Below, in pieces: positions 1-8,540 of a stretch of DNA of 64,000 nucleotides. The notes beneath the pieces were generated by a model, which made no database searches, had not been told where the DNA came from, and saw nothing but the letters and a program-made list of their open reading frames with translations. The position numbers were made by a program, and so were the translations under genes. Position 1 is the stretch's first letter. The number at the start of each line of letters is the position of its first letter. The DNA is taken from contig NZ_SDKM01000024.1 of assembly GCF_004519545.1 (NCBI RefSeq), forward strand, positions 457 through 64,456. The letters are read 5' to 3'. Source of the stretch: Nocardioides guangzhouensis. Its GTDB lineage: Bacteria > Actinomycetota > Actinomycetes > Propionibacteriales > Nocardioidaceae.

Positions 1-1
1 C

Positions 2-1240
2 CCCGTAGCCGGCACCCTGCTCGAGGTGAAGGTGGCCGAGGACGAGACCGTCGAGGTCGGCGCGGAGCTCGCGATCATCGGCTCCGGCGACGCGGCCCCC
101 GCCCAGCAGGAGCAGCAGGCCGAGCCCGAGCCCCAGCAGGCCGAGCCCGAGCCGGAGCCCGCCCCGCAGCAGGAGGCCCCGAAGGAGGAGCCGGCCCCGG
201 CTCCCGCCCCGGCCGCGCAGGAAAGCGCGCCGGCCGCGCAGGAGAGCGCGCCGGCCCCGGCACCGGCGGCTCCCGCCGCCCCGGCCGCGTCGTCGTCGGC
301 CGGTGGGTCGAGCGACGGCGAAGCGGCGTACGTCACGCCCCTGGTCCGCAAGCTGGCGGCCCAGCACGAGGTCGACCTGGCCACCGTGTCCGGCACCGGC
401 GTCGGCGGACGGATCCGCAAGCAGGACGTCCTCGAGGCCGCCAGGGCGAAGGGGGCCCCGGCACCGGCGGCTCCCGCAGCGCCGGCCGCCGCACCCGCGG
501 CGAGCGCTCCGGCCGCGTCCCCGTCACCACTGCGCGGCACCACGGAGAAGGTCAGCCGGCTGCGCAAGGTGATCGCCACGCGCATGGTGGAGTCGCTGCA
601 CACCGCGGCCCAGCTCACCCAGGTGATGGAGGTCGACGTCACCAACATCGCGCGTCAGCGCGAGGCGGCCAAGGCCGACTTCCTGGCCCGCGAGGGCGTC
701 AAGCTGACCTACCTGCCGTTCTTTGCCAAGGCGGCGATCGACGCCCTCAAGCAGCACCCGAAGCTCAACGCCAACCTCGACAGCGAGGCTGGCGAGATCA
801 CCTACTTCGACCGCGAGAACATCGCGTTCGCGGTGGACACCGAGCGTGGCCTGCTGACCCCGGTGGTCAAGGACGCCGGCGACCTCTCCATCGCCGGGCT
901 GGCGAAGAAGATCGCTGACATCGCCGACCGCACCCGCAGCAACAAGATCACGCCCGACGACCTCACCGGCGGCACCTTCACGATCACCAACCTGGGCAGC
1001 TTCGGGGCCCTGTTCGACACCCCGATCATCAACCAGCCCCAGGTCGCCATCCTCGGCCCCGGCGCGGTGGTGAAGCGGCCGGTCGTGATCGACGACCCGA
1101 ACCTCGGCGAGACGATCGCGGTGCGCTACATGGTCTACCTCTCGCTCACCTACGACCACCGCCTCGTCGACGGCGCCGACGCCGGCCGCTTCCTGCGCGA
1201 GGTCAAGCAGCGCCTCGAGGCCGGCTCGTTCGAGGTCTGA
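2..1240 (+). CDS. sucB: E2 dihydrolipoamide acyltransferase, 5' end missing
   Basis: The E2 core of a 2-oxoacid dehydrogenase complex (pyruvate or 2-oxoglutarate) moves the acyl group from lipoyl-lysine to CoA in the cytoplasm. The frame is open from the window edge, so the gene starts upstream and the first visible GTG at 26 is not its start. Visible in order are the tail of a lipoyl domain ([17 protein letters not shown]), a long Ala/Pro/Glu linker, a peripheral subunit-binding domain ([25 protein letters not shown]), a second Ala/Pro linker and the catalytic domain ending in the [16 protein letters not shown] active-site region. Linkage to lipB and lipA fits, because they make its cofactor. 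In actinobacteria one protein usually named SucB serves as E2, so the exact complex is inferred. Confidence 0.95.
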   Translation, partial: PVAGTLLEVKVAEDETVEVGAELAIIGSGDAAPAQQEQQAEPEPQQAEPEPEPAPQQEAPKEEPAPAPAPAAQESAPAAQESAPAPAPAAPAAPAASSSAGGSSDGEAAYVTPLVRKLAAQHEVDLATVSGTGVGGRIRKQDVLEAARAKGAPAPAAPAAPAAAPAASAPAASPSPLRGTTEKVSRLRKVIATRMVESLHTAAQLTQVMEVDVTNIARQREAAKADFLAREGVKLTYLPFFAKAAIDALKQHPKLNANLDSEAGEITYFDRENIAFAVDTERGLLTPVVKDAGDLSIAGLAKKIADIADRTRSNKITPDDLTGGTFTITNLGSFGALFDTPIINQPQVAILGPGAVVKRPVVIDDPNLGETIAVRYMVYLSLTYDHRLVDGADAGRFLREVKQRLEAGSFEV

Positions 1241-1251
1241 GACGACGACGT

Positions 1252-1290
1252 ACGACGGCCCGGGACCGCTGCTGGTCCCGGGCCGTCGTT
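1252..1290. terminator. Strong hairpin between convergent sucB and nrdB
   Basis: A 16-bp perfect stem (ACGACGGCCCGGGACC with its complement) closes a 6-base loop between the stop codons of sucB and nrdB. It is symmetric, so it could end transcription from both sides. No long T tract follows on the plus strand beyond GTT. Confidence 0.75.
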
Positions 1291-1300
1291 GCGTGTCCGT

Positions 1301-1340
1301 GGTGGTTTCGAGACGGTCTCTGCGCGACCTCCTCAAATCC
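1301..1340. repeat. Palindromic repeat, copy A (intergenic)
   Basis: The copy reads GGTGGTTTCGAGACGG, then a GC-rich middle, then CCTCCTCAAATCC. It is an imperfect inverted repeat closely related to the two copies inside nrdA (2440-2483 and 3371-3413). This one lies in the gap downstream of nrdB. Its right arm is degraded (AAATCC instead of ACCACC). Confidence 0.75.
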
Positions 1341-1344
1341 GACG

Positions 1345-2367
1345 TCAGAAGTCGTCGTCGAACGACACCGCGCCGGTCACGCCCACCTGGTAGGCCGAGA
1401 CCCGTCGCTCGAAGAAGTTCGACAGCTCCTGCACGTCCTGCAGCTCCATGAACGCCAGCGGGTTCTGCGAACCGTAGATCGGCTCCAGCCCCAGACGCAG
1501 CATCCGCCGGTCGGCGACGTGCTCGAGGTAGGCGCGCATGTCGGCGGTGGTCAGCCCGGCGACCCCCCTCCCGAGCAGGTCCTCGGCGAACTGCGCCTCG
1601 GCGTCGACGCCCTCGACCAGCATCTGCCGGATCTCGGCGGCCAGGTCGTCGTCGAACAGGTCGGGCTCCTCCTCGCGGACCGTGTCGACCACGTCGAACG
1701 CGAACGCCATGTGCATCGACTCGTCGCGGAACACCCAGTTGGTGCCGGAGGCCAGCCCGTTGAGCAGGCCGCGTGAGCGGAGGAAGTAGACGTAGGCGAA
1801 CGCCCCGTAGAAGAACAGCCCTTCGATCACCGCGGCGAAGCAGATCAGGTTGAGCAGGAACGCCCGCCGGTGCTCCCGGGTCTCGAGCCGGTCGAGGTCG
1901 AAGACCGAGTCGATCCACCGGAAGCAGAAGTCGGCCTTGTGCTTGATCGACGGGATGTTGTCGACCGCCGCGAACGCCTCGTTCCGCTCCTTCTCGTCGG
2001 GGACGTAGGTGTCGAGCAGGGTCAGGTAGAACTGCACGTGCACGGCCTCCTCGAACAGCTGTCGCGAGAGGTAGAGCCGGCCCTCGGGCGAGTTCACGTG
2101 CTGGTAGAGGTTGAGCACCAGGTTGTTCGCCACGATCGTGTCGCCGGTCGCGAAGAAGGCCACCAGCCGCGACACCAGGTGCCGCTCGGCCTCGGTCAGC
2201 TTCGCGAGGTCCGCCAGGTCGGAGTGCAGGTCCACCTCCTCCACGGTCCAGGTGTTCTTGATGGCGTCGCGGTAGCGCTCGTAGAAGTGCGGGTAGCGCA
2301 TCGGGCGGAGGGTCAGCTCCATCCCGGGGTCGAGCAGCATCCTGGTGCGATTCGGGGTGGTGGTCAC
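1345..2367 (-). CDS. nrdB: Class Ia ribonucleotide reductase, beta subunit
   Basis: The 340-aa small subunit of aerobic ribonucleotide reductase carries the di-iron centre and tyrosyl radical used by NrdA to reduce nucleoside diphosphates. Iron ligands are visible in FFATGD, in EAVHVQFY (Glu, His and, seven residues after the Glu, the radical Tyr), in AVIEGLFFYGAF and in RDESMHMAF. The acidic tail VSFDDDF is the usual docking peptide for the large subunit. Keeping the radical tyrosine argues for class Ia rather than Ic. The GTG start overlaps the nrdA stop codon (GTGA), so the two are translationally coupled and share the riboswitch upstream of nrdA. Confidence 0.96.
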   Translation of the reverse strand: MTTTPNRTRMLLDPGMELTLRPMRYPHFYERYRDAIKNTWTVEEVDLHSDLADLAKLTEAERHLVSRLVAFFATGDTIVANNLVLNLYQHVNSPEGRLYLSRQLFEEAVHVQFYLTLLDTYVPDEKERNEAFAAVDNIPSIKHKADFCFRWIDSVFDLDRLETREHRRAFLLNLICFAAVIEGLFFYGAFAYVYFLRSRGLLNGLASGTNWVFRDESMHMAFAFDVVDTVREEEPDLFDDDLAAEIRQMLVEGVDAEAQFAEDLLGRGVAGLTTADMRAYLEHVADRRMLRLGLEPIYGSQNPLAFMELQDVQELSNFFERRVSAYQVGVTGAVSFDDDF

Positions 2368-4838
2368 TGGCAGGCCTCGCAGCTCTCGGGGTTCTCCAGC
2401 GAGCAGGCCAGGGCAGCCTGCTCGTCGGTGGTGGACGGGGTGGTGGTGTCGAGACGGCCCCGGCGGGCCTCCTCAACCACCGGCACGACCGAGACGGTCG
2501 CCTGCTGGATCCGGGTGGCCGGGCGGGAACGCAGGTAGTAGGTCGTCTTCAGCCCGGACTTCCAGGCATGGAGGTACATCGACGACAGCTTCCCGATCGA
2601 CGGACCGGCGATGAACAGGTTGAGCGACTGGCTCTGGTCGACGTACGGCGACCGCGCCGCTGCCATGTCCACCAGCGCCCGCTGCGGCAGCTCCCAGGCG
2701 GTCCGGAAGAGGGTCCGCACCTCCTCGGGCAGCGCCGCGACGCCCTGGACCGAGCCCTCGGCGCGCTTGATCTCCTCGCGCACCTCTTGCGTCCACAGCC
2801 CGCGTGCCTTGAGCTCCCGCACCAGCGCGTTGTTCACCTGGAGGAACTCCCCGGACAGGGTCTCCCGCTTGAACAGGTTGGAGACCTGCGGCTCGATGCA
2901 CTCGTAGCAGCCCGCGATCGAGGCGATCGTCGCGGTGGGCGCGATCGCGACCAGCAGCGCGTTGCGCAGACCGTGCTCGGCCACACGCGCGCGCAGCGCC
3001 GCCCAGCGCTCGGTCTGGGTCGGCTCGATCCCCCACAGGTCCGGCTGGAGGAAGCCCCGCGCCGCCCGGGTCTCGTCGTACGACGGGTGCGGGCCGTGGC
3101 GCTCGGCGAGCGCGCACGACACCTCGAGCGCGGTCAGGTAGATCTCCTCCGAGATCCGGGTGGACAGCTCCCGCGCCTCCGGGGAGTCGAACGGGAGCCC
3201 GAGCGCGAAGAACACGTCCTGCAGCCCCATCAACCCGAGTCCCACCGGGCGCCAGCGGGGGTTGGAGGCCGCCGCCTGCTCGCTCGGGTAGTAGTTGACG
3301 TCGATCACCCGGTCGAGGAACGGCACCGCGGTGCGCACGGTGGCCCGGAGCTTCTCCCAGTCGATCGTCAGGTGGGTTCGAGACAGGCGCTGCGCGCCTT
3401 CCTCGACCACCGGTTGGTCGTCCGTGGTGAGGTGCTGGGCGAGGTTCACCGAGCCGAGGTTGCAGACCGCGGTCTCGTCGTTGGAGGAGACCTCGATGAT
3501 CTCGGTGCAGAGGTTCGACAGGTGCACCACCGGCCCGCCCGGGCGGTCCGAGGTCTGGTTGCAGGTGCGGTTGGCGGCGTCCTTGAAGGTCATCCACCCG
3601 TTCCCGGTCTGCGCCAGGGTGCGCATCATCTTCCCGTAGAGGTCGCGTGCCTTGACCTGCCGCACGTAGCGCCCGTCGGCCTCGGCCCGGCGGTACGCCT
3701 CGTCGAACGCCTCGCCCCACAGGTCGGGCAGCTCCGGGGCCTGGTCGGGGTCGACGAGCGACCACGTGCCGTCCGCCTCGACCCGGCGCATGAACTCGTC
3801 GGGGACCCAGTTGGCGAGGTTGAGGTTGTGCGTGCGGCGGGCGTCCTCACCCGTGTTGTCGCGGAGCTCGAGGAACTCCTCGACGTCGGGGTGCCACGGC
3901 TCGAGGTAGACGCAGGCCGCACCCTTGCGCCGGCCTCCCTGGTTGACCGCGGCGACCGACGAGTCGAGCGTGCGCAGGAACGGCACGATCCCGTTGGACT
4001 GGCCGTTGGTGCCGCGGATCAGGGCACCGCGTGAACGGACCCGCGAGAACCCGATCCCGATGCCGCCGGCGAACTTCGACAGCCTGGCCACCTGCCGGTA
4101 GCGGTCGTAGATCGAGTCGAGGTCGTCGCGCGGGCTGTCCACCAGGTAGCACGACGACATCTGGGTGTGCCGGGTGCCGGAGTTGAACAGCGTGGGGCTG
4201 CTCGGAAGGTAGGCCAGCGACGACATCAGCCCGTAGAACCCGATCGCCTCCCCCGGTGTCCGGGCCAGGCCGCAGGCGACCCGGAGCAGGAAGTACTGCG
4301 GGGTCTCCACGACCAGCCGGGTGGTCGGGTGCCGCAGCAGGTAACGGTCGTAGACGGTGCGCAGCCCGAAGTACTCGAACCGCCGGTCGCCGTCGGGGTC
4401 GACCGCGAAGTCGAGCTTGCGGGCGTTGTCCTTGACGAACGCCGCGGTCTCGTCGCCGATGAGCCCCTCGGCGTGGCCGAGCGCGATCGCCTGGCTGAAC
4501 GAGGCGACGCCCTGGTTGCGCACCTCCTTGTCGACGTACGCCGCGAGCAGCCGCGCTGCGAGCCGGGAGTAGGCCGGCTCCTCGCCGATCATCTCGGCCG
4601 CGGTGCGGATCGAGAGCCGGTCGAGCTCGGCGGTCGTCGCGCCGTCGTACAGGCCGCTGATGGTGCGGGTGGCGACTCGCAGCGGGTCGACCGCGTCGAG
4701 GTCGGTGGCGACCCGCTCGACGGCCCGGACGATCTTGTTGACGTCGACGGGCTCGGTGTCGCCGTTGCGCTTGCGCACCTGCATGGTCGGGCGGGCAGGC
4801 GTCGCAGGGTCGGGTGGTGCTGTCGGGGTGACCGTCAT
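2364..4838 (-). CDS. nrdA: Class Ia ribonucleotide reductase, alpha subunit
   Basis: The 824-aa catalytic subunit makes deoxyribonucleotides from ribonucleotides. Order: N-terminal ATP cone (QVRKRNGDTEPVDVNKI), 10-stranded barrel with AVCNLGSVNL and NLCTEII, LLVAIAPTATIASIAG, radical-transfer tyrosines near TTYYLRSR, and the redox tail ENPESCEACQ. The ATG at 4838 is chosen because GAGGAGAG lies just upstream; the frame stays open further but only through the leader. Two stretches are translated palindromic repeats: VVEEGAQRLSRTH at about residues 476-489 and VVEEARRGRLDTTT shortly before the C-terminal cysteines. Both lie where NrdA proteins usually have short variable loops. Expression should be low when adenosylcobalamin is plentiful (riboswitch) and repressed by NrdR when dATP is high. 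Confidence 0.97.
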   Translation of the reverse strand: MTVTPTAPPDPATPARPTMQVRKRNGDTEPVDVNKIVRAVERVATDLDAVDPLRVATRTISGLYDGATTAELDRLSIRTAAEMIGEEPAYSRLAARLLAAYVDKEVRNQGVASFSQAIALGHAEGLIGDETAAFVKDNARKLDFAVDPDGDRRFEYFGLRTVYDRYLLRHPTTRLVVETPQYFLLRVACGLARTPGEAIGFYGLMSSLAYLPSSPTLFNSGTRHTQMSSCYLVDSPRDDLDSIYDRYRQVARLSKFAGGIGIGFSRVRSRGALIRGTNGQSNGIVPFLRTLDSSVAAVNQGGRRKGAACVYLEPWHPDVEEFLELRDNTGEDARRTHNLNLANWVPDEFMRRVEADGTWSLVDPDQAPELPDLWGEAFDEAYRRAEADGRYVRQVKARDLYGKMMRTLAQTGNGWMTFKDAANRTCNQTSDRPGGPVVHLSNLCTEIIEVSSNDETAVCNLGSVNLAQHLTTDDQPVVEEGAQRLSRTHLTIDWEKLRATVRTAVPFLDRVIDVNYYPSEQAAASNPRWRPVGLGLMGLQDVFFALGLPFDSPEARELSTRISEEIYLTALEVSCALAERHGPHPSYDETRAARGFLQPDLWGIEPTQTERWAALRARVAEHGLRNALLVAIAPTATIASIAGCYECIEPQVSNLFKRETLSGEFLQVNNALVRELKARGLWTQEVREEIKRAEGSVQGVAALPEEVRTLFRTAWELPQRALVDMAAARSPYVDQSQSLNLFIAGPSIGKLSSMYLHAWKSGLKTTYYLRSRPATRIQQATVSVVPVVEEARRGRLDTTTPSTTDEQAALACSLENPESCEACQ
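2440..2483. repeat. Palindromic repeat, copy B, inside nrdA
   Basis: On the nrdA strand this copy begins GGTGGTTGAGGAGGCCCG and ends GGGCCGTCTCGACACCACC. Outer arms and an inner GGCCC/GGGCC stem pair. It is read in frame as VVEEARRGRLDTTT, placed between the conserved barrel end (RIQQATVS) and the C-terminal CxxC tail of NrdA. Confidence 0.8.
3371..3413. repeat. Palindromic repeat, copy C, inside nrdA
   Basis: On the nrdA strand this copy starts CCGGTGGTCGAGGAAGGCGC and ends with TCTCGAACCCACC after an inner AGGCGC/GCGCCT stem. It is read in frame as VVEEGAQRLSRTH between SVNLAQHL and IDWEKL. It uses the same reading frame of the repeat as copy B. Confidence 0.8.
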
Positions 4839-4844
4839 GTCTCT

Positions 4845-4890
4845 CTCCTCGCGAGTCCGGTCGGGGACCGGTCCTCCGACGCGAGGAGGA
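4845..4890 (-). promoter_or_regulatory. Riboswitch expression platform: two exclusive hairpins at the nrdA RBS
   Basis: In the nrdA leader, CTCCTCGCG (plus-strand 4880-4888) is the exact complement of CGCGAGGAG (4845-4853), which contains the nrdA Shine-Dalgarno sequence. Pairing would hide the ribosome binding site. The same CTCC stretch can instead pair locally as TCCTCC (4885-4890) with GGAGGA (4872-4877). The two structures share bases and cannot coexist, which is what an on/off translational platform requires. Which state goes with bound cobalamin is inferred from the family, not seen. Confidence 0.65.
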
Positions 4891-4980
4891 GTCGACGGTG
4901 CAGGGCCGCGCACGGCGGGTCCTGGGAGCCGTCGGCCGTCCCTCGCGGCGTCGGACCACCACACCCGGCGGGTGCGGTGC

Positions 4981-5190
4981 GCTGGCAGGTCTTCGGACTG
5001 GCGGGCGCGCCTCCCGGCACCCGGACGGGTGCCGCTCGACCCCTACTGGCCGTCGCTTCCCAGACCGCCCTGTCGGGCTGCGTCCAGTGCTTCGTGACGG
5101 CGGTCGTTCCCACTCACCGCTGCGGGGCAGTCCCGGAGTCTCACCGGGTTCCCTCTTGCCTCGGACCGCGCGGACGCGACCCGAACCAGC
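4981..5190 (-). promoter_or_regulatory. Cobalamin (adenosylcobalamin) riboswitch upstream of nrdAB
   Basis: Read on the minus strand, the leader has the conserved core AGGGAACCCGGTGAGACTCC, then GGGACTGCCCCGCAGCGGT, and closes with the B12 box CCAGTCCGAAGACCTGCC. The outermost stem can be GCTGG (plus-strand 5186-5190) with CCAGC (4981-4985), which sets the limits given. B12 riboswitches in front of class Ia nrdAB operons are known in Streptomyces, where they shut off the oxygen-dependent enzyme when the B12-dependent class II enzyme can work. This suggests the genome also encodes a class II nrdJ outside the window. Confidence 0.93.
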
Positions 5191-5197
5191 TGCGCGA

Positions 5198-5244
5198 CCA
5201 GCATATGTAGGGGTGGCCCGCAGGTCCGGCACCAGATGTTGTGT
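5198..5244 (-). promoter_or_regulatory. Tandem NrdR boxes over the nrdAB promoter
   Basis: Two 16-bp sites match the NrdR consensus acaCwAtATaTwGtgt on the minus strand. Box 1 is at 5229-5244 (ACACAACATCTGGTGC, 12 of 16 positions). Box 2 is at 5198-5213 (CCCCTACATATGCTGG, weaker but with the CTACATAT core). Their centres are 31 bp apart, three helical turns, the spacing expected for NrdR pairs. Box 2 overlaps a TACATAT that would serve as a -10 element and lies just upstream of the riboswitch. Confidence 0.75.
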
Positions 5245-5297
5245 CGGCGTGTCGGCATGGACCGCCGTGACCAGGACCGCCGTGACAGAGTGGCCCC

Positions 5298-6191
5298 ATG
5301 CAGGTCGTCATCGCCGGCGCCTCCGGCTTCCTCGGCAGCCACCTCACCGACGCGCTCTCCGGGCGCGGGCACGACGTGACCCCGCTGGTACGGCGCGAGG
5401 CGCAGGCCGGCGAGTCGCAGTGGGACCCCTATGCGGGCGAGGTCGACCGGGCGGTCATCGAGGAGGCCGACGTGGTCGTCAACGTCGCGGGCACCCGATT
5501 GCTTGGCAACCCGCACTCGACGAAGTACCGGCGCACCCTGCACGACAGCCGCGTCGTCACCACCCGGGTGCTCGCCGACGCCGTGGCCGCAAGTGCCGCC
5601 CCTCCCGCGTTCATCGCGCAGAACGCGAGCGCGTGGTACGGCGACCACGGCGACCAAGTGCTCACCGAGGAGAGCGACTCCCGCGGCGACGCCTTCATGA
5701 CCCAGGTGGCCAGGGACTGGCAAGACGCGACCACCCCCGCCACAGAGGCCGGGGCGCGCGTCTGCGTTCTCCGCACGGTGCCCGTGGTCCACCCGGAGTC
5801 CCTCACCTTGAAGGTGCTGACGCCGGCGTTCCGCCTCGGACTCGGGGCTCGGCTCGGCGACGGGCGCCACTACTTCCCCGTCATCTCGCTGCAGGACTGG
5901 GTGAATGCCACCATCCTCCTTCTCGAGCACGCGACGGCCGCGGGCCCGTTCAACCTGACCAGTCCCGATCCGTGCACCAACCGTGAGTTCACCGACGCCT
6001 TCGCCGACGCAGTCGGGCGCCGGGCCAGGCTCGCGGTCCCCGCGCCGCTGCTCAGGATCGGAGCGGGCAAGCTCGCCCCGGAGACCCTCGGGTCCTTCCG
6101 TCTTGTGCCGGCCGCCCTGGAGGCGCTCGGGTACCAGTTCCAGGACCGGGACGTCCGGGAGATCATGGGCCGCACCATCGCCCGGGCCTGA
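5298..6191 (+). CDS. TIGR01777-type NAD-dependent epimerase
   Basis: This 297-aa protein belongs to the extended short-chain dehydrogenase group named TIGR01777 (YfcH/SulA-like in older annotation). The Rossmann glycine motif is at the N-terminus (IAGASGFLGSHL). VVNVAGTRLLG, the NASAWYGDHGD substrate region and a C-terminal DUF1731-like part (LGSFRLVPAALEALGYQF) follow, which is full length for the family. Substrate unknown. It is divergent from nrdAB, and the NrdR/promoter region lies between them. It ends two bases before the convergent next gene. In actinobacteria this family is often found beside lipB, as here. Confidence 0.88.
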   Translation: MQVVIAGASGFLGSHLTDALSGRGHDVTPLVRREAQAGESQWDPYAGEVDRAVIEEADVVVNVAGTRLLGNPHSTKYRRTLHDSRVVTTRVLADAVAASAAPPAFIAQNASAWYGDHGDQVLTEESDSRGDAFMTQVARDWQDATTPATEAGARVCVLRTVPVVHPESLTLKVLTPAFRLGLGARLGDGRHYFPVISLQDWVNATILLLEHATAAGPFNLTSPDPCTNREFTDAFADAVGRRARLAVPAPLLRIGAGKLAPETLGSFRLVPAALEALGYQFQDRDVREIMGRTIARA

Positions 6192-6193
6192 GG

Positions 6194-6712
6194 TCACACC
6201 ACCCGGGCCACCACCCACCTCCCTTCGTGCCGCACCAGCGTGACCGTGCGCTCCCCCGGCCGGTCGGCCGGCAGCCGGGCCCGCACGCCGCCGGCACGGA
6301 CAGCCACCGCGCCCACCATCCGGTCGGTCACCCGGAGCACCATCCGCCCGGGACCGCGCGCGACCACCCGCCGGTCGAGCACCTGGGTGCGCAGCCCCTC
6401 GACCCGCAGCCCGCGACGCAGCCAGGCCCGCAGCACCGCCACGTCAGCCTCCCCGGCCCCGCTCCCGGGCAGGTAGAGCGAGCGCAGCGCCGGCACGTCG
6501 CCCCTGGAGTACGCCGCGGCCCGGCGCCGGTCCCACCCGGCCAGGACCGAGGCCTCGGCGCCGACCGGCTCCGCGACGACCGGCGACCCGGGAGCCCCGC
6601 CGGCCGGCCGGTCCGGGGAGGCGACCTGCCACCACGTGCCGGCGACGACCGCGAGCAGGCCGGCGACCAGCAGCAGTGCCGGAGCCACGTCGCGTGCGTC
6701 CCGAGATGCCAT
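6194..6712 (-). CDS. Membrane-anchored or secreted protein of unknown function
   Basis: I do not recognise this 172-aa protein. It begins MASRDARD, followed by one hydrophobic segment (VAPALLLVAGLLAVVAGTWW), so it is probably a signal-anchored extracytoplasmic protein. The rest has an NTF2-like pattern (LAGWDRRRAAAYSRGDVPALRSLY, then beta-rich VVARGPGRMVLRVTDR and a final RWVVARVV), as in small actinobacterial wall-side proteins, but this is only a resemblance. ATG 6712 is the last start that keeps the hydrophobic segment N-terminal. It is convergent with the epimerase gene and divergent from lipB. Confidence 0.7.
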   Translation of the reverse strand: MASRDARDVAPALLLVAGLLAVVAGTWWQVASPDRPAGGAPGSPVVAEPVGAEASVLAGWDRRRAAAYSRGDVPALRSLYLPGSGAGEADVAVLRAWLRRGLRVEGLRTQVLDRRVVARGPGRMVLRVTDRMVGAVAVRAGGVRARLPADRPGERTVTLVRHEGRWVVARVV

Positions 6713-6781
6713 GCCCCCACTGTGCGCTCCCCCGCCGACAGCCGCACCCGGCTCTCCACAGGCCGCGGGTAGGGTGGCTCT

Positions 6782-7501
6782 GTGCCCCTCGACTTCCGCA
6801 TCGCCGGCCTCGGTGACGACGCCGTCGACTACCTCGCCGCGTGGGACCTCCAGCGCGAGGTGCACGCCTCGGTGGTCGACGGAGCCGGCGACACCGTGCT
6901 GCTGCTCGAGCACCCGCCGGTGTTCACCGCCGGCAAGCGCACCGACCCGCACGAGCGCCCCGTCGACCCCGGCGGCGCGCCGGTCATCGACGTCGACCGC
7001 GGCGGCAAGATCACCTTCCACGGCCCCGGTCAGCTGGTCGGCTACCCGATCGTCCGGCTGCCCGACCACGTCAAGGTCGTCGACTACGTGCGCCGCATCG
7101 AGGAGGCGCTGATCGCCGTCTGCGCGGACTTCGGCGTCACCACCGCACGGGTCCCGGGTCGTAGCGGGGTATGGCTGCGCGCCGACGAGCGCGGTCCCGA
7201 GCGCAAGATCGCGGCCATCGGCCTGCGAGTCAGCCGTGGTGTCACCATGCACGGCTTCGCGCTCAACTGCGACGTCGACCTCGGCTGGTACGACCGGTTC
7301 GTGCCCTGCGGCATCGCCGACGCCGGCGTCACCTCGCTGACCACCGAGCTCGGCCACGACGTCCCCGTCGCCGAGGTGCTCCCGTCGGTCGAGAAGCACC
7401 TCACCGAGCTGCTGGCCTGGCGCGCCTACGACGCCACGCCCGACTACGAGCCGAGGCCTGAGCCGCCGCGGATCCCGCTGGTCACCCCCACCGCCGTCTG
7501 A
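6782..7501 (+). CDS. lipB: Lipoyl(octanoyl) transferase
   Basis: This 239-aa enzyme moves octanoate from acyl carrier protein to the target lysine of lipoyl domains, such as those of the SucB-type E2 encoded at the window start. Family marks are [14 protein letters not shown], the glycine-rich [14 protein letters not shown], catalytic lysine in [20 protein letters not shown] and the acyl-thioester cysteine in VPCGI. The start is GTG at 6782, and no longer alternative fits. It stands upstream of lipA, separated by an ABC exporter pair transcribed in the same direction. Confidence 0.95.
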   Translation: MPLDFRIAGLGDDAVDYLAAWDLQREVHASVVDGAGDTVLLLEHPPVFTAGKRTDPHERPVDPGGAPVIDVDRGGKITFHGPGQLVGYPIVRLPDHVKVVDYVRRIEEALIAVCADFGVTTARVPGRSGVWLRADERGPERKIAAIGLRVSRGVTMHGFALNCDVDLGWYDRFVPCGIADAGVTSLTTELGHDVPVAEVLPSVEKHLTELLAWRAYDATPDYEPRPEPPRIPLVTPTAV

Positions 7502-7595
7502 CCCTCCGGCGCGCCGTACGGCGGCCCTCGCAGGTGCCTGCGACCATCGTCGGATGCAGCGGACTGGGCCGCGGCACCGGAGCCCGGGGGGTCAC

Positions 7596-8540
7596 GTGAG
7601 CGAGCTGGTCATCGAGACACGGGGACTGAACAAGACCTTCCACACCCGCTCCGGCGCGGTCCGCGTCGCGGTGCGGGACCTCGACCTCGCGGTGCCCGCC
7701 GGCGGGGTGCACGGCTTCCTCGGGCCCAACGGCTCCGGCAAGACCACCACCATCCGCATGCTGCTCGGGCTCTCGCGCCCGACCGGCGGCTCGATGCGGC
7801 TCTTCGGGCAGGACGTGCCACAGCGCCTGCCGGAGGTGATGCCGTGGATCGGTGCGGTGGTGGAGTCCCCGAAGTTCTCCCCCAACTTCACCGGCCGGCA
7901 GAACCTCCTGCTGCTGGCCCGCGCGATCGGCGAGCAGGACAGCCGGGTCGACGAGGCGCTCGCACTGGTGTCACTGACCGGTCGCGACCGGGACCGCTAC
8001 CGCGCCTACTCGCTTGGCATGAAGCAGCGGCTCGCGATCGCGGCCACCCTGCTGAAGCAGCCCCGGCTGCTGATCCTCGACGAGCCCACCAACGGCCTCG
8101 ACCCGGCCGGCATCCGCGAGATCCGCGAGACCATCCGCAACCTCGGCGAGCGGGGCGTGACCGTCCTGCTGAGCTCGCACATCCTGGCCGAGGTCCAGCA
8201 GGTCTGCGACTCCGCGACGATCATCGGCCACGGCCGGATGCTGGCCAGCGGTCGTGTCGACGACCTCATCGGCACCAGCACCACCTACCGCGTCGGCGTG
8301 CCCGACCCCGACACCGCGGCGCGGCTGCTGGTCGGCGGCGGGCACACCGTCCGGGCGGAGGAACGAGGCCTCCTGGTCGACACCCAGGCATCACCGGGCG
8401 AGATCACCAGGACGCTCGCGGACGGCGGCGTCTACCTGACCGAGCTCTCCCCCGTCCGTGCCGACCTCGAGTCGGTGTTCCTCCAGCTCACCGAGCAGGC
8501 GACGCTCGGACACGGCACCGACGAGGGGGCGTTGCGATGA
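7596..8540 (+). CDS. ABC transporter ATP-binding protein
   Basis: A 314-aa ABC-2-type export ATPase. It has Walker A GPNGSGKTTT at about residues 43-52, signature YSLGMKQRLAIA, Walker B LLILDEPTNGLDPAG and the H-loop SSHIL. The C-terminal 80 residues form the extra domain usual in drug or lipid exporters of this class. GTG 7596, preceded by GGGGGG, is preferred over an ATG at 7554 because family proteins begin near ELVIETRGLNKTF. The downstream permease overlaps by four bases. Substrate unknown. Confidence 0.93.
   Translation: MSELVIETRGLNKTFHTRSGAVRVAVRDLDLAVPAGGVHGFLGPNGSGKTTTIRMLLGLSRPTGGSMRLFGQDVPQRLPEVMPWIGAVVESPKFSPNFTGRQNLLLLARAIGEQDSRVDEALALVSLTGRDRDRYRAYSLGMKQRLAIAATLLKQPRLLILDEPTNGLDPAGIREIRETIRNLGERGVTVLLSSHILAEVQQVCDSATIIGHGRMLASGRVDDLIGTSTTYRVGVPDPDTAARLLVGGGHTVRAEERGLLVDTQASPGEITRTLADGGVYLTELSPVRADLESVFLQLTEQATLGHGTDEGALR

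Noticed and set aside
524..5232. Long open frames antisense to or out of phase with sucB, nrdB and nrdA (for example 524-2476 minus, 2568-4034 plus, 3847-5232 minus)
   Set aside because: They are the usual shadow frames of GC-rich genes. Their translations are Arg/Pro/Gly-rich without domains, and they overlap certain genes.
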